Shown here: positions 1 through 6,837 of the stretch, piece after piece
Layout: every line of letters starts with the position of its first letter
Numbering within the stretch: the first letter of the stretch is position 1
Assembly (NCBI GenBank): GCA_947643245.1
Contig: CANRVI010000003.1
Span: 1-41,062, forward strand
Source: an uncultured Clostridia bacterium
GTDB taxonomy: Bacteria > Bacillota > Clostridia > Oscillospirales > CAG-272
Length of the DNA stretch: 41,062 nt
Direction: 5' to 3'
Notes under the pieces: model-generated
Databases searched by the model: none
Told to the model about the DNA's origin: nothing
The model's input: the letters and a program-made list of their open reading frames with translations, nothing else
Made by a program: the position numbers and the translations under genes

Positions 1-13
1 GCTCTTCCGATCT
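1..13. other. Illumina adapter remnant at contig end
   Basis: The first 13 bases read GCTCTTCCGATCT, the 3' end shared by the Illumina TruSeq adapters. This is not genomic sequence. Genomic sequence starts at about base 14, and the bases next to it should be trusted less because they lie at the extreme end of an assembly. Confidence 0.93.
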
Positions 14-27
14 GCATAAGCAACGGC

Positions 28-558
28 TTAAAACGCACTTCTTCTGAATGTAATATACACCGCAAGAAAGCTTGTTGTAACAGAAGCCGTGCTCAAAATC
101 AAATTTGTCGTGTGAAAAGCTGCCAGGATATAATAAAACACGACTGTAACCACCGCAGTCAGCAAAATCATAAAAAGCATCTCTTTTCGCTTCAGCCGAT
201 TTACTTTTACTTCCGCTTTGTTTCCATTGTACGGATTTCGCAGCCACGAAATCAGCGCAAAAACAGCCATTGGTGCGGTCATCCCCAGGTATGTAATCAT
301 TTCTCCATAATAGGCAAATGCAAAAGATATAGCACCATATATCATGCTGAATACGACCATCAAAATTTGACCGATGGGATTTCCCTTAGCATTGAAAATC
401 AGCGATGTAACCCCTATCAAAGAGGCGGCAAGTGTGCTATAATTTTTTCTGTCGAATAGAAAAAAGGACACAATAATGAACGCAGCCGACGCGCCCCAAA
501 GCACGATTTCTCCTTTTGTAAAATAATGCAATAGGGATTTCCAATTTTTATGAGACAT
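28..558 (-). CDS. pnuC: PnuC-family nicotinamide riboside/vitamin transporter, 3' end missing, in-frame stop near contig edge
   Basis: Polytopic membrane protein of the PnuC family, which takes up nicotinamide riboside (relatives carry thiamine or riboflavin) by facilitated diffusion followed by phosphorylation inside the cell. About 176 residues are present from the chosen start, with five to six hydrophobic segments. Recognised from the blocks FNAKGNPIGQ, FWLRNPYNG-like SWLRNPYNG, and TASVTTSFLAVYITFRRS. The start is ATG at 558 because GGAGG (complement of 569-573) lies 10 bases upstream; the ATGs at 585 and 567 fit the ribosome site poorly. The frame stops at TAA (28-30), but the next codons (27-14) read Ala-Val-Ala-Tyr-Ala, which continues the family motif with TAA in place of a Tyr codon. 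The stop is therefore either a point nonsense change or a contig-end error. The substrate cannot be assigned from sequence alone. Confidence 0.85.
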   Translation of the reverse strand: MSHKNWKSLLHYFTKGEIVLWGASAAFIIVSFFLFDRKNYSTLAASLIGVTSLIFNAKGNPIGQILMVVFSMIYGAISFAFAYYGEMITYLGMTAPMAVFALISWLRNPYNGNKAEVKVNRLKRKEMLFMILLTAVVTVVFYYILAAFHTTNLILSTASVTTSFLAVYITFRRSAF

Positions 559-675
559 ATACAACATACCTCCGAAACAAAACAAGCACCCGCCCGCACA
601 TCTTCTAAGACCTAACGATGTGCGGCGAATGCTTTCGCTTCTCTACCCGGTGGCAGATTCTTTCTTATTTTGTTT
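559..675 (-). promoter_or_regulatory. Structured 5' leader of pnuC, candidate riboswitch of unassigned class
   Basis: Between the predicted transcription start (about 675) and the pnuC start, the RNA can fold into a closed three-way junction. P1 pairs 664-675 with 575-586 (12 pairs, one U-G), extended by 649-652 with 587-590. P2 pairs 634-638 with 625-629 around a 4-base loop. P3 pairs about 618-626 with 594-602. P1 ends one base before the Shine-Dalgarno sequence (569-573), which suits ligand control of translation. I compared it by memory with TPP, FMN, THF, NAD-I, NAD-II, preQ1 and purine consensus sequences and found no match. Confidence 0.5.
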
Positions 676-681
676 AAAGCA

Positions 682-710
682 AGTATACTGCAAAAAGGCC
701 AAAAAGTCAA
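682..710 (-). promoter_or_regulatory. Sigma-A promoter of pnuC
   Basis: On the minus strand TTGACT (705-710) and TATACT (682-687) are separated by 17 bp. The predicted start at about 675 coincides with the first base of the P1 stem of the pnuC leader. It lies just after the stop codon of the upstream NimA-like gene, so pnuC has its own transcription start. Confidence 0.8.
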
Positions 711-737
711 TACTATTATTACGCTCTTTTTGCAGTA
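686..737. repeat. 12-bp perfect inverted repeat flanking the pnuC promoter
   Basis: TACTGCAAAAAG (686-697) is repeated in inverse orientation at 726-737 with a 28-bp gap. One arm overlaps the -10/spacer region of the pnuC promoter, the other lies upstream of the -35 box within the 3' end of the NimA-like gene. It could be a repressor operator or a terminator-like stem of the upstream gene, but no T-run follows it on the minus strand. Confidence 0.5.
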
Positions 738-1183
738 AAATCCCCACAGACAATTTTATATACGCACACTGCCTCCGCCTGCTGCACCGTAAACGCAGCC
801 GACTTCCCTGTCTGATGCCGAAACAAAATTTCCAGCGCGCGGCATTTATCTGCTGCGTTCTCGACAAATTCCAACACACCCCGGCCCATTACGCTGGAAT
901 AGGCGTATCCATATCCGCATGGAGACGGTGCAGTGCGTAAAGCGCCCTCAGTGCCAACGGCAAAGCAAACCGTCTGCTCCCGCTTCCATATATCCATCTT
1001 ACGGCCTTCCGCAGCGCTGTGAAAATACAAAGTCAGGACGCCGTTTTCCATTGTATAGCCATAGCTGAGAGGTACAACATACGGTTCCATTCCGTCCAGC
1101 ATTCCCACATAGCAGGTTTGGCATACATCTAAAATGGCACATATTTCCCCTATCTCAGTTACTTCACGATCCTTTCTGCGCAT
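719..1183 (-). CDS. Pyridoxamine 5'-phosphate oxidase-like (NimA-related) flavin-binding split-barrel protein
   Basis: A 154-residue cytoplasmic protein of the NimA-like branch of the FMN-binding split barrel. The N-terminal MRRKDREV opening, the following EICAILDVCQTCYVGMLDG strand/helix, and PYVVPLSYGY are typical of this branch, as is FHSAAEGRKMDIW, where family members contact the flavin. Relatives include nitroimidazole reductases, but many have no proven function, so no resistance claim is made. GAGGAG lies 7 bases before the ATG at 1183. It is transcribed divergently from ilvBN from its own promoter. The gene is a full-length family member. Confidence 0.85.
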   Translation of the reverse strand: MRRKDREVTEIGEICAILDVCQTCYVGMLDGMEPYVVPLSYGYTMENGVLTLYFHSAAEGRKMDIWKREQTVCFAVGTEGALRTAPSPCGYGYAYSSVMGRGVLEFVENAADKCRALEILFRHQTGKSAAFTVQQAEAVCVYKIVCGDFTAKRA

Positions 1184-1214
1184 AAACAGACTCCTCTTTT
1201 TTCATCTCGCTATC

Positions 1215-1243
1215 ATTGTACACATATACACGCGCAAAAGCAA
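1215..1243 (-). promoter_or_regulatory. Promoter of the NimA-like gene
   Basis: Minus-strand TTGCTT (1238-1243) and TACAAT (1215-1220) with a 17-bp spacer. It lies back to back with the ilv promoter at 1260-1288. Confidence 0.6.
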
Positions 1244-1259
1244 GACATGTATAAAAAGA

Positions 1260-1288
1260 TTGACAAAAAAGCCGCCTTGTGATATGAT
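1260..1288 (+). promoter_or_regulatory. Sigma-A promoter of the ilvBN leader
   Basis: TTGACA (1260-1265), 17 bp, TATGAT (1283-1288), with a predicted start near 1295. This places the leader-peptide ORF and the attenuator terminator inside the 5' untranslated region of ilvB. Confidence 0.85.
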
Positions 1289-1315
1289 AAAAGAAATTAT
1301 CAGGAGGACGCTGCT

Positions 1316-1399
1316 ATGACATTGACAACCTTTGGCATGATCGTGGTGGTCGGCATTATCATTTTATGTGATAATGTTGTTTTGCGTCGTGCTGATTAA
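1316..1399 (+). CDS. ilv leader peptide (27 aa), attenuation peptide rich in Ile/Val/Leu
   Basis: A 27-codon ORF with a good ribosome site (AGGAGG at 1302-1307, 8 bases before the ATG). Its core reads IVVVGIIIL, followed by CDNVVL, so 12 of 15 consecutive residues at its heart include the three end products of the pathway that ilvBN opens. The Ile codons sit in the 5' arm of a perfect 8-bp hairpin (CATTATCA 1354-1361 with TGATAATG 1369-1376), and the ORF ends 18 bases before an intrinsic terminator. This is the layout of E. coli ilvL/ivbL-type leader peptides. The peptide itself is expected to have no other role. Reading the sequence is direct; the control function is inferred. Confidence 0.85.
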   Translation: MTLTTFGMIVVVGIIILCDNVVLRRAD

Positions 1400-1451
1400 G
1401 GGTAGAAATTGAATCCACCCCTTGCGGCATCCGCCGCAAGGGGTTTTCTTT
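1398..1451 (+). terminator. Attenuator terminator upstream of ilvB, with competing antiterminator
   Basis: CCCCTTGCGGC (1418-1428) pairs perfectly with GCCGCAAGGGG (1433-1443) around a 4-base loop, followed by TTTTCTTT (1444-1451). It ends just before the Shine-Dalgarno of ilvB (GGGAGGG, 1453-1459). AAGGG (1398-1402) can pair with CCCTT (1419-1423), and GTCGT (1387-1391) can pair with GCGGC (1424-1428) using wobble pairs. This gives a plausible antiterminator that could form when a ribosome stalls on the Ile/Val codons. Confidence 0.88.
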
Positions 1452-1464
1452 CGGGAGGGCTTAC

Positions 1465-3114
1465 GTGAAACGAAGCGGAGCACAAATTATAATTGAACAG
1501 CTGTGCGTCCATGGCGTGACTACCGTATTCGGATACCCAGGAAGTGCGGTTTTGCCCCTATATGACGAGCTGTATAAAAATGCCCATCGCATCCGTCATA
1601 TCATTACCGCACATGAGCAGGGCGCGGCTCACGCTGCCGATGGATATGCCAGAGCCAGCGGAAAAACCGGCGTAGTCATTACTACCAGCGGACCAGGCGC
1701 TACCAATATCGTCACCGGCATTGCAAACGCCTATCTGGACAGCGTACCACTGGTAGCCATAACAGGAAATGTAGACGTCCCACTGCTTGGAAAGGACAGC
1801 TTCCAGGAAGTAGATATTGTGGGCATCACCCAGCCTGTGGTAAAGCACAATTTTGTGGTACGGGATATTGAAGAACTGGCGTTCATTCTGCATGAAGCCT
1901 TCCGGATCGCCGGCAGTGGCCGCAAGGGGCCGGTGCTGGTAGACATACCGAGAGATATCCAAACAAAGCTCTGTACATATCAGGAAATGAAACCAGCGGA
2001 CACTGCGGCTCCCATACAAAAACATGGTGATTTGCAGGAGGCAATTCAAGCAATCAAAGGAAGCAAGCGTCCCTATATTTACGCTGGCGGGGGCGTGGTA
2101 GCCTCCGGCGCACAGGAAGAACTGCTGGAATTTTCTCGGCGTATCTGTGCACCTGTAGGGCTGAGCATGATGGGAATGACCGCTTTGCCTGCGTCTTACG
2201 AATGGAATTTAGGTATGTGTGGGATGCACGGCACAGAAGCTGCCGCTATTGTCGAATCGGAAAGCGATTTGCTGATTGCTCTTGGCGTACGATTCTCTGA
2301 GCGCGCCACCGGTGACATTGAAGCCTACCGAAAAAACAGAACGATTTTGCATATAGATATTGATTTGTCGGAAATCGATAAAAATGTTCCCTCTCAAATC
2401 GGAATTTGCGGGGATATAAAAGAAGTACTACGTTCCTTACTGGATACCCTTCCCCAAAGGGAAAACAATGCATGGCAGCAACGTGCGGCACAGTTAAAAA
2501 GCACGCAAAATGTATCGTCCCAGAACAACTTTTCACCTAAAAGCATCATTGAAACTGTCAGTCGGTATTGCAGATCTGATACTTTAATTGCAACGGATGT
2601 AGGCCAGCATCAAATATGGACAATGCTCTATTATCCCTTTGAGAAGTGCCGTACGCTCCTCACTTCAGGAGGACTAGGCACCATGGGATACGGAATGGGA
2701 GCAGCCATCGGCGGTTGTATCGCTATGGGAGGAAGACAAACCGTGCTCTTCACCAGCGACGGCAGCTTTGGAATGAATCTGTGCGAGCTTGCCACTGCGG
2801 TCTCTCAAGAGCTTCCAATCGTTGTAGTAATTCTGAACAATCAATCTCTGGGCATGGTTCGTCAGTGGCAGACTATGTTTTACGAGGGACGTTATTCTCA
2901 ATCAACTCTCCATCGAAAAACGGATTTTGCCGCCCTTGCCGACGCGTTCGGTGCTATAGGATACAAGGCTGCTACCCTGCAAGAGCTAGAGAATGCCCTG
3001 CAAAATGCGCCGAAAGTCGGACCTATGGTGATTGATTGTCCCATCAATATAGACGAAAAGGTTCTTCCAATGATTCCCCCTGGGGGATGTGTAGAGGATA
3101 TCATCACTTCCTAG
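1465..3114 (+). CDS. ilvB: Acetolactate synthase, catalytic (large) subunit
   Basis: ThDP- and FAD-dependent enzyme that condenses two pyruvates, or pyruvate with 2-oxobutyrate, in the first common step of Val, Leu and Ile synthesis. The 549 residues contain the three usual domains. The N-terminal ThDP PYR domain carries the activating Glu in HEQGAAHAADGYARASG and the TSGPGATN motif. A central domain follows. The C-terminal PP domain has GQHQIWTMLYY, TSGGLGTMGYG and the Mg/ThDP motif DGSFGMN ending in NN. The first residue of the usual GDG triplet is Ser here (TSDGSF), a mild deviation. The start is GTG at 1465, 5 bases after GGGAGGG, and fits family N-termini. It is co-transcribed with ilvN 14 bases downstream. 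No ilvC or ilvD is in the window. Confidence 0.96.
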   Translation: MKRSGAQIIIEQLCVHGVTTVFGYPGSAVLPLYDELYKNAHRIRHIITAHEQGAAHAADGYARASGKTGVVITTSGPGATNIVTGIANAYLDSVPLVAITGNVDVPLLGKDSFQEVDIVGITQPVVKHNFVVRDIEELAFILHEAFRIAGSGRKGPVLVDIPRDIQTKLCTYQEMKPADTAAPIQKHGDLQEAIQAIKGSKRPYIYAGGGVVASGAQEELLEFSRRICAPVGLSMMGMTALPASYEWNLGMCGMHGTEAAAIVESESDLLIALGVRFSERATGDIEAYRKNRTILHIDIDLSEIDKNVPSQIGICGDIKEVLRSLLDTLPQRENNAWQQRAAQLKSTQNVSSQNNFSPKSIIETVSRYCRSDTLIATDVGQHQIWTMLYYPFEKCRTLLTSGGLGTMGYGMGAAIGGCIAMGGRQTVLFTSDGSFGMNLCELATAVSQELPIVVVILNNQSLGMVRQWQTMFYEGRYSQSTLHRKTDFAALADAFGAIGYKAATLQELENALQNAPKVGPMVIDCPINIDEKVLPMIPPGGCVEDIITS

Positions 3115-3128
3115 AAAGGATGTTGTAT

Positions 3129-3383
3129 ATGGAAAAATTTACAATAGAACTAATTGTAGCAAACCGCTACGGTGTCCTCAACCGGATTACCGGATTGTAT
3201 GCCCGGCGGGGATATAATATCGACAGCTTGAATGTAAATGAAACGGCGGACCCTCAGTTTTCCAGAATGCTGATTGTATCCAGAGGCGACGCATATATTC
3301 AAACACAAATGGTACGGCAGCTGTCCAAGCTGTATGATGTGAAGGAAGTCACACTGATGGCCACAGTCAATTTTAAAAAATAA
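3129..3383 (+). CDS. ilvN: Acetolactate synthase, small regulatory subunit (single ACT domain)
   Basis: An 84-residue protein consisting of little more than one ACT domain (ELIVANRYGVLNRITGLYARRGYNIDSL). It corresponds to the short IlvN/IlvM form, not the roughly 160-residue IlvH form. The ACT domain binds to IlvB, raises its activity and in many species gives valine feedback inhibition. The start is ATG at 3129, 8 bases after AAGGA; an upstream in-frame ATG at 3120 overlaps the ribosome site. It follows ilvB directly, so both are under the same attenuator. Confidence 0.93.
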   Translation: MEKFTIELIVANRYGVLNRITGLYARRGYNIDSLNVNETADPQFSRMLIVSRGDAYIQTQMVRQLSKLYDVKEVTLMATVNFKK

Positions 3384-3524
3384 AGGGAGTTGGCAGTGTA
3401 GCACAAACTTAAAGTCCCGTTGCTGCAGGTACGATTTTCTCCCTTCGGCAAAGCTCTGTTTTGCCACTTCTCTCACCGCTTGCTTCAAAATGCCCCAGAG
3501 GGAGGCTCTGGATCTTTCTCAATT

Positions 3525-3566
3525 AAAAAACTCCCGCAAACGTATATACGTTTGCGGGAGTTTTTT
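3525..3566. terminator. Bidirectional terminator between ilvN and the GH112 operon
   Basis: CTCCCGCAAACGTAT (3531-3545) and its exact inverse (3546-3560) form a 15-bp palindromic stem, with six A before and six T after. It serves ilvBN on the plus strand and the sugar operon on the minus strand. The upstream stretch 3384-3524 holds only two small hairpins (GGCAAA with TTTGCC, and CCAGAG with CTCTGG), and no gene was found there. Confidence 0.93.
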
Positions 3567-3729
3567 ATCTGTATTTTCTATTGTACACCCAGAGTAAAAA
3601 CAAAAGTCCCCCAATGCCGAGAAGCATGATCCCGGCATACACCGCACCGATATGCCGCTGAAATACTACGATCAGCGAAATACATACCGCAAAAAGTGCC
3701 GTCATGAGGATATATCGAATAGCCTTCAT
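3565..3729 (-). CDS. Small two-helix membrane protein, 54 aa, unknown function
   Basis: An ORF encoding MKAIRYILMT, two hydrophobic helices (about residues 6-22 and 28-48) separated by QRHIGAVYAG, and a basic tail ending NRKYR. It follows the GH112 gene by about 35 bases on the same strand. An in-frame ATG at 3741 next to GAAAGG would give 58 residues; the choice of start is uncertain. The TAA stop lies inside the T-run of the terminator at 3525-3566, so the gene ends exactly where the operon transcript ends. No family is recognised. Both ribosome site and membrane topology are convincing enough to call it a gene. Confidence 0.6.
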   Translation of the reverse strand: MKAIRYILMTALFAVCISLIVVFQRHIGAVYAGIMLLGIGGLLFLLWVYNRKYR

Positions 3730-3764
3730 CGTTATGACCATGCCTTTCTATGCATACGCATCCA

Positions 3765-5936
3765 TTATCCTTCTTCTGTATTCATCCATCGAATCTCACC
3801 GGGGGCAAGGTCTGCTGTATGCTCTGCACCAGCGCCGTCCCAAAATTTTGTACTGCGGGCTTCCATTGTGTTATTCACCAGTGCATATTTACCGCTGCTG
3901 CGGTACCCGTGCACTTCGCAGCACGGATCCTGGGCATAAAATCTGTACAGCTCTTTTTCCATGCCTGCAGTATAATATATACTGCGAAGCAGCAGGCGTG
4001 CATTTTCACTGCTGTAAGGAAGGCCTGCCATATATACACCTCTACCCTTTCCAAACGCATGTACACTAAGATGCACTTCTCCGTTGGAATATTCCAAAAT
4101 TTCACAGTCTGAAGTGAGAGCATATACATTTCTTCTGCACTCGCCAAAATCAATAGACCCCGTCATATCTTCCGTAATAAACTGAACCTTTACTGGATTT
4201 GTATAATATTTATCCTCTGTAATGGTCAGTCCTCGTTCCTGTTCTACTCCAAGTACATCGCTAAGCTGCAAATACCGCCCCTGATGTGGATATGCTGAAG
4301 GATCACCTACTCCAATAAATCCGCCGCCATGCCAAACCCACATCCGCAGCCGCTCCAGCAAAATCTCATTTCTCCAACAGGCTCCCCCGGAAAAAGCAGT
4401 ACCGCCGTCGCCAGCGTTTATGATTACATCGATATCTTCAGGAATCCCACTTTCTACAATATCAGAAAAAGAAAGGAACCGTACATTTACTGCCATTCCA
4501 CTGAGCGCTTCCAGCACACCCAGATAAGAATAGGTCTGCTTATATACCATACCATGGGCTGCTATATAACTTTGCCAAGACCGTATCTCGCCCCAGCAGT
4601 TTAGTACTGCCACCGTGATAGGTGCATATGGTTTTTGTCCCTCTATAGTATCCAATATTTCACGAAACTCCCCTGCGATATTTTCCACACAGTCTACGAA
4701 TGCAGGAAATTCTGCCGCAAGGCTTAAATATCCACCGTATCCTATCCTGGACACAGGGCTGCGCAAAATCGCCCGGCGGGCGGCAATCCAGTTTTCCATT
4801 GCTTCCTCTTCCGGATGTGCGCCAGGATAAAAAGTATCTGGAAAGAAATAGGGTAAAAAGCGCGCTTCTGTATACTTTACATGAGGAATGTCGGCAATCA
4901 TACGCAGGGTAACGCCGCTGTTTACGCTGCCCACTACAGCGTCCAAACCGATTTTTTGGAAGTGCTTTCCGTAAGGCTCCGCACCGATCCAGTTGTCCCC
5001 CAAAAACATCATCGCCTCTTTGCCGGCCTCATGAACGATTTCTACCAGCTGCGCCGCCCGTTCACACACAAACCGCTGGATATATTCCATATAGTCCAAA
5101 TATTGCTGCCGGGGTGGCCGAAAGGAATTGTTGTAGTATCCTTCATCCACAAAATCTTCCGGCTCCAGCTTATATCCGTATTCCTTTTCAAAGCCAATCA
5201 GCGCTCCTGGAGATACGGCAGCGCCGTAGCCTAGCCAGTCTACGTATTTTTCTTTTTTCAGATTGTTGTAAACCAACGTAAAATGATAGAAAAACGTGGT
5301 AAATCGTACTACATCCACCTGGGGATTCTGCGCAAGCCAGTGGGACAGCGCCGTTTTCATATATGCCCAAGACATCTCCCCATGGGCATCAAAAGGAATA
5401 TCTCGTTCCCTGTCCTGCCACTCGTTAGTAATATAATTGTACATTTGGGTAGGGTCCCAATTGATAAAAGCGGGAAATGAGAGAGTATACACATGGCCCG
5501 GCACCGTTTTTTCAATCGTCACCACGCCTTCTTCTTTATCGATAAAAAAATATTCTCTCGAAACCTTTGTTCCCTGCGTTCGGTCACGTACTTCCCAGTT
5601 GTGCTCCGGATCCCAGTCATAGTCCGGCTCTAACTGCTGGTCGAAATAGCCCTCCATTATGGGAAAAGAAAGTTCTGTACCTACAGCAGTATGCCGATTG
5701 CTCATCAAAAAAATACGCTGACGCTCTTCCAGATGTTCACGGGCAAAAGTGTTGTATCCTCTAGCGACAAAATAGGTGGAATATACTTTTGCAGGACTTA
5801 GCGCCGCAGTCTCATCCGTGATATCCGTTCCGTCGCTGTTTCGAATTGCATCTGCTCCCCAACGCCGAATCAGCTCTTTTGTCTCGTCCAAGAAGCCAGC
5901 CTGAGTGGGAATGGTAAAACGGCCATGTTTTCTCAT
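3765..5936 (-). CDS. lnpA: 1,3-beta-galactosyl-N-acetylhexosamine phosphorylase (GH112, galacto-/lacto-N-biose phosphorylase)
   Basis: Cytoplasmic GH112 enzyme that splits Gal-beta-1,3-GlcNAc (lacto-N-biose, from milk glycans) or Gal-beta-1,3-GalNAc (galacto-N-biose, from mucin) with phosphate, giving galactose 1-phosphate and the free N-acetylhexosamine. At 723 residues it has the usual family length. Recognised by the N-terminal RFTIPTQAGF, SNRHTAVGTELSFPIMEGYF, the catalytic barrel with LGDNWIGAEPYG, and the C-terminal GGFIGVGDPSAY region. There is no signal peptide. AAAGGA lies 10 bases before the ATG. It is the last large gene after a binding protein and two permeases, which fits uptake of the disaccharide followed by phosphorolysis inside the cell. 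Whether it prefers LNB or GNB cannot be told from sequence. Confidence 0.93.
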   Translation of the reverse strand: MRKHGRFTIPTQAGFLDETKELIRRWGADAIRNSDGTDITDETAALSPAKVYSTYFVARGYNTFAREHLEERQRIFLMSNRHTAVGTELSFPIMEGYFDQQLEPDYDWDPEHNWEVRDRTQGTKVSREYFFIDKEEGVVTIEKTVPGHVYTLSFPAFINWDPTQMYNYITNEWQDRERDIPFDAHGEMSWAYMKTALSHWLAQNPQVDVVRFTTFFYHFTLVYNNLKKEKYVDWLGYGAAVSPGALIGFEKEYGYKLEPEDFVDEGYYNNSFRPPRQQYLDYMEYIQRFVCERAAQLVEIVHEAGKEAMMFLGDNWIGAEPYGKHFQKIGLDAVVGSVNSGVTLRMIADIPHVKYTEARFLPYFFPDTFYPGAHPEEEAMENWIAARRAILRSPVSRIGYGGYLSLAAEFPAFVDCVENIAGEFREILDTIEGQKPYAPITVAVLNCWGEIRSWQSYIAAHGMVYKQTYSYLGVLEALSGMAVNVRFLSFSDIVESGIPEDIDVIINAGDGGTAFSGGACWRNEILLERLRMWVWHGGGFIGVGDPSAYPHQGRYLQLSDVLGVEQERGLTITEDKYYTNPVKVQFITEDMTGSIDFGECRRNVYALTSDCEILEYSNGEVHLSVHAFGKGRGVYMAGLPYSSENARLLLRSIYYTAGMEKELYRFYAQDPCCEVHGYRSSGKYALVNNTMEARSTKFWDGAGAEHTADLAPGEIRWMNTEEG

Positions 5937-5957
5937 CTATCGGATATCCTTTCTTCA

Positions 5958-6815
5958 TTAATCTTTCAATCCACCTACATTCATACCCTGGGTCAGCTTT
6001 TTCTGTACCAGAATATACAAGATTAGTGTAGGCAGCATGACGATTACAAGTCCCGCGTACATCTGCCCGTATTGGGCTGCGGCATTCTGCGCTTTCATCA
6101 GGTTCATTAGTCCTACCGGCAGGGTTTTCGCCCAGTCCTGTGTCATCAGGGTAATAGCTATAATATACTCATTCCAGAAAGACAGAAAATTAAATAAAAT
6201 CACTGTAATAACGGAAGGACGCGCCATGGGAATCATTACCCGGATCATCGTCTGCATATATCCGCTGCCATCTACGTACGCCGCTTCTTCATATTCTTTT
6301 GGCAGTGTTTGAAAATACCCCGAGAGAAGATAGATCGTAAACGGCAATGCGGTAGACGCATAGACCAAAGCCAGTACAAACCGATTGTTTAAAAAAATTG
6401 GCGTTCCCACCAGGTTTCCTGCGTCAACCAACATCAAAAAAATGGGCACAACAATATAACTAACATTGATAAACAGCCCGCCCATAAAAAGCGTGCGTAG
6501 CAGACGTCGTCCACCAAACTTGTATCTGGCAAGCACATATGCCGCGGGCAGCGCTACCACCAAAAGAATCCCCAGCGCCACTGCAGTCACAATTACGGAA
6601 TTAAGGAAATATTCTCCCATATGGGCCTCCTGCCAGGCCCGGGCAAAGTTTTCAAAATACAAACCGGCCGGCAGAGACCAAGGGTTTTGATAAAACTCTG
6701 CGTTTTCCTTAAGGGATGCGAGAAATACCCACCCTACAGGAACAATAATTGATAGTGCAAAAAGGATCAGTACCACATAAATAAAGATCCGGTATAGTTT
6801 ATCACCTCTGTTCAT
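5958..6815 (-). CDS. ABC sugar transporter permease, MalG type
   Basis: Inner-membrane permease of the carbohydrate-uptake (CUT1) class, with six predicted helices, an N-terminal helix IFIYVVLILFALSIIVPVGW, and the EAA loop EEAAYVDGSGYMQTMIRVMIP that docks on the ATPase. The start is ATG at 6815, 5 bases after GGAGG; an upstream GTG at 6851 would overlap the previous gene and lacks a good site. It pairs with the MalF-type permease 22 bases upstream. No ATPase gene lies in the cluster, so a shared MsmK-type ATPase elsewhere in the genome is expected. Confidence 0.92.
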   Translation of the reverse strand: MNRGDKLYRIFIYVVLILFALSIIVPVGWVFLASLKENAEFYQNPWSLPAGLYFENFARAWQEAHMGEYFLNSVIVTAVALGILLVVALPAAYVLARYKFGGRRLLRTLFMGGLFINVSYIVVPIFLMLVDAGNLVGTPIFLNNRFVLALVYASTALPFTIYLLSGYFQTLPKEYEEAAYVDGSGYMQTMIRVMIPMARPSVITVILFNFLSFWNEYIIAITLMTQDWAKTLPVGLMNLMKAQNAAAQYGQMYAGLVIVMLPTLILYILVQKKLTQGMNVGGLKD

Positions 6816-6837
6816 AGACGCCTCCGGCTGCAAAAAA

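Noticed and set aside
559-675. THF, TPP or NAD riboswitch in front of pnuC
   Set aside because: Single fragments such as GGGTAG or GAAGCG resemble THF elements but occur in the wrong order, and the TPP and NAD core motifs are absent.
1295-1460. T-box upstream of ilvB
   Set aside because: No T-box consensus (GGTGG..CCGCGG type) is present; the leader is short and holds a leader peptide instead.
3120-3131. Identical ATGTTGTATATG start context at ilvN and pnuC
   Set aside because: The match is only 12 bases around two alternative ATGs and no shared function explains it, so it is taken as chance.
3150-3488. A 112-codon minus-strand open frame over ilvN and the region behind it
   Set aside because: Most of it is antisense to the ACT domain; the part beyond ilvN has no ribosome site or known motif.
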